Below, piece after piece: positions 7,701 through 7,996 of a stretch of DNA of 7,996 nt (its first letter is position 1; every line of letters starts with the position of its first letter). The DNA lies in the NCBI GenBank assembly GCA_003162995.1, contig PLUZ01000137.1, positions 27,560-35,555 on the forward strand, given 5' to 3'. Source of the stretch: Methylocapsa sp. (GTDB taxonomy: Bacteria > Pseudomonadota > Alphaproteobacteria > Rhizobiales > Beijerinckiaceae). A program made the translations under genes and the position numbers. The notes below the pieces were generated by a model. The model was given only the letters and a program-made list of their open reading frames with translations, ran no database searches and was not told the origin of the DNA.

Positions 7701-7853
7701 ATTGAGTCTGTGACAATCTTCATTAATGGTACCAAACTGACAGACTTTCCTGGTCAATCTCCGGAAACCGGCGGTACTTTTGGCGTCTATGGGGACTCGC
7801 TGGAAGCGGAAGAAAATGAGTGGCGGTTCACGAATTTCGCCCTATTCGATTGA
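4746..7853 (+). CDS. TIR-domain single-pass membrane protein with four beta-sandwich repeats
   Basis: This 1035-residue protein starts with a TIR domain (1 to about 150). Motifs: IIISYRRDD (4-12), VFMDIDSIPYGFDF (33-46, BB-loop side), ILVAVIGPKW (59-68), VRVEVEKAL (86-94) and VVPLLING (100-107). Glu89 aligns by pattern with the catalytic glutamate of NAD-cleaving TIR domains such as SARM1 E642, so NAD hydrolysis or a cyclised NAD product is plausible but unproven. A Pro-rich linker (154-174), RRR (175-177) and one membrane helix (about 179-199) follow, then a second Pro-rich linker (to about 224). The positive residues before the helix suggest TIR in the cytosol and the C-terminal part outside. 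The remainder is four repeats of about 190 residues at 231-419, 441-626, 645-832 and 849-1035. Each reads FxDDF..P..W, FFKDG, GGIIFWA, YD.[WY]R and NEWRF-like closing strands, resembling DUF1080/LamG-type jelly rolls. Eight of nine cysteines form one pair per repeat. The ligand is unknown. The gene stands alone, without a recognised Thoeris partner nearby. Confidence 0.9.
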   Translation: MPKIIISYRRDDSQAIAGRIRDKLASHYGAESVFMDIDSIPYGFDFRVPIQDALRDTDILVAVIGPKWTGRRMFWWTRIREKNDPVRVEVEKALERGIPVVPLLINGASMPKTSDLPDSLKNLAYHNAAGVDAGRDFHQHMDRLIRSLDQIVANPPKAKEADPVPEPRPVPAPPRRRGTIFVATAMVCAFLAGGMYLYLKPWMKQPPQPPAIPAKVEKPEPPPVVAIDTTCKRDPTAALYDDFKPPKGGWDETSEVFFFKDGRMALKLEANTTQAQLYLPLLVKAVTICSEIISPPEVKSQDGNAAGGIIFWATNNRNYYLAQIYINGSYDIWRRSAGSWITVVPRTKADSIRQGPNAVNQLKVTTGINAATLTINGTKIVDFRGQTPNRGWMTGLYGQSEETAPNEWRFSSIAVIKDSPEKTPSAQTLFPPKDTALLNSCKENAPTGFFDDFRPADPGWGQVGDSAFFKDGQMVLKNRVWLYAPMVFEAGVVCADIKSPPQVTKPDGVANGGVIFWALDYNNYYEAGLYVDGTYDVYRKIDRSWKQIVPRTKADAIHMGVNAVNRMKIAFNNISHSVTLFINDTKVVEFEGQPPPAGGSVGLVGVQEADSINEWHFLNVAVMEDNSAPRSKPLSPAAKTVANACGSASTVGFVDDFTSPSPSWGDSTATHFFKDNKMIIKSSVNNSAAWIILPNVFDYATICSEIISPPEVKNLEGNASGGIIFWAIDYQNLYLAKIYINGTYDVWRRIAGNWIIVVPRTKAGSLRLGPNAVNQMKVTTAGNSGLLSINDNKIVGFWGQSPRKGGAIGLYAQSENDAEDDWKFSNIAVLEDKESQSSDSAAVTVAKACKVDSRLTFFDDFKSPDPAWGQTSETSFFKDGYLVIKAKPHTGAFRKYLPQVFKSGTVCADVKFPSQPEQVTDKSSPGIIFWSIDDKNFYVLSLHLDGSYDVYRKIDGEWDPVITRRKSSIIHVGQDAVNQIKVVLDIESVTIFINGTKLTDFPGQSPETGGTFGVYGDSLEAEENEWRFTNFALFD
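5436..6002 (+). repeat. Beta-sandwich repeat 1 (type A) of the TIR protein
   Basis: Residues 231-419. It begins at C231 and carries DDF (241-243), FFKDG (258-262), the second cysteine C289 in TICSEIISPPEV, GGIIFWA (307-313), YDIWRRSAG (330-338), VVPRTKA (343-349), INGTKIVDF (375-383) and NEWRFSSIAV at the end. It is closer to repeat 3 than to its neighbour repeat 2, at both the protein and DNA level. Confidence 0.8.
6066..6623 (+). repeat. Beta-sandwich repeat 2 (type B) of the TIR protein
   Basis: Residues 441-626. It has paired cysteines C441 and C494, FFDDF (449-453), FFKDG (468-472), VCADIKSPPQV, GGVIFWALD (512-520), YDVYRKIDRSW (535-545), VPRTKADAI, INDTKVVEF (582-590) and NEWHFLNVAV. 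The cysteine spacing is 53 residues against 58 in the others because of a short deletion around residues 477-482. The YRKID and VCAD phrases are shared with repeat 4. Confidence 0.8.
6678..7241 (+). repeat. Beta-sandwich repeat 3 (type A) of the TIR protein
   Basis: Residues 645-832. It has paired cysteines C645 and C703, FVDDF (653-657), FFKDN (672-676), TICSEIISPPEVK (701-713), GGIIFWAIDY (721-730), YDVWRRIAGNW (744-754), VVPRTKA (757-763), GPNAVNQMKVTT and a closing DDWKFSNIAV. The TICSEIISPPEVK segment is identical in repeat 1, and the encoding DNA at 6845-6885 matches 5603-5643 at 40 of 41 bases. Confidence 0.8.
7290..7850 (+). repeat. Beta-sandwich repeat 4 (type B) of the TIR protein
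   Basis: Residues 849-1035, ending at the C-terminus. It has paired cysteines C849 and C907, FFDDF (857-861), FFKDG (876-880), VCADVKFPSQ (906-915), GIIFWSIDDKNFY (926-938), YDVYRKIDGEW (948-958), INGTKLTDF (993-1001) and NEWRFTNFALFD. It shares VCAD, YDVYRKID and the V-T-[LI]-F-I-N strand with repeat 2. The usual VVPRTKA is changed to VITRRKS, so it is the most divergent copy at that site. Confidence 0.8.
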
Positions 7854-7880
7854 CGGCGGGGCTACAGCCTCCATGAGCCG

Positions 7881-7996
7881 TTAGGCTGGCTCGCCCAGTC
7901 TCTGACCGGCGATTTTTGGCACTTCAGCCCTTGCGGGGGAGGGGGCGCCGGTCTCTGCGCGCCATTTTCCAATTTCCAATTCATCGAGATGCCACC
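7881..7996 (-). CDS. Possible 3' end of a convergent gene, partial
   Basis: On the minus strand a frame is open from the right edge of the window to a TAA at 7883-7881, giving 37 residues. The sequence starts WHLDELEIGKWRAETGAPS and ends GQRLGEPA, a composition that looks protein-like. I do not recognise it. Another minus frame (to TAG at 7864) and the plus strand are also open over this short GC-rich stretch, so chance is a real alternative. If genuine, it converges on the TIR gene with 27 bases between the ends. Confidence 0.25.
   Translation of the reverse strand, partial: WHLDELEIGKWRAETGAPSPARAEVPKIAGQRLGEPA

Noticed and set aside
4764..7757. Long minus-strand open frames inside the TIR gene, including one at 6792-7757
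   Set aside because: They are antisense to the repeats. Repeated coding DNA with biased third positions keeps the opposite strand open, and the translations show only mirrored repeat periodicity.
5436..7850. Repeated DNA considered as a mobile element or CRISPR-like array
   Set aside because: The periodicity is one protein repeat of about 204-210 codons within a single open frame, so it is intragenic domain duplication.
7873..7965. Short dyads downstream of the TIR gene considered as terminators
   Set aside because: The stems (AGCC/GGCT, CTGG/CCAG, GGCGC/GCGCC) are only 4-5 bp and none is followed by a convincing T run.

Overview
The window reads as chromosomal DNA of a moderately GC-rich alphaproteobacterium, probably of the Hyphomicrobiales (Bradyrhizobium, Methylocystis or Beijerinckiaceae type). 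That placement is an inference from codon use and protein style: a membrane-anchored TAXI-type binding protein with a cytosolic tail, a DUF2231 membrane protein, and a TIR domain of the 'ISYRRDDS...VFMDIDSI' kind common in that group. No rRNA, tRNA, CRISPR array, insertion sequence or phage gene was seen.

Layout from left to right: (1) a small four-helix DUF2231 membrane protein on the minus strand (18-452). (2) A 334-base divergent intergenic stretch. (3) A plus-strand TAXI-family (TRAP-type) solute-binding protein anchored by two membrane helices with a cytosolic helical tail (787-2130). (4) A convergent LysR-family regulator most like HypT/YjiE (2165-2989, minus). A perfect 9+9 bp inverted repeat lies on its start codon and next to overlapping divergent promoters. 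(5) A short plus-strand gene of unknown function (3088-3339), divergent from the regulator and probably under its control. (6) A minus-strand protein with the features of the AIM24 beta-sandwich family (3374-4357). (7) A 388-base divergent intergenic stretch. (8) A 1035-residue plus-strand protein (4746-7853). It has an N-terminal TIR domain, one membrane helix and four tandem, cysteine-paired, jelly-roll-like repeats predicted to lie outside the cytoplasm. (9) A weakly supported 3' end of a convergent gene at the right edge.

The item of most interest is the TIR protein. It has the layout of a single-pass receptor: a cytosolic TIR domain that keeps the glutamate expected for NAD-cleaving activity, joined through the membrane to a repeated extracytoplasmic module. 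The repeats fall into an A-B-A'-B' order, which suggests that a two-repeat unit was duplicated. The second item is the LysR control region. There the operator-like palindrome, a TATGAT -10 box and the ATG lie so close together that the regulator mRNA is probably nearly leaderless and autoregulated. The genes alternate in orientation, so no long operon is visible, and functional links between neighbours are only suggestive.
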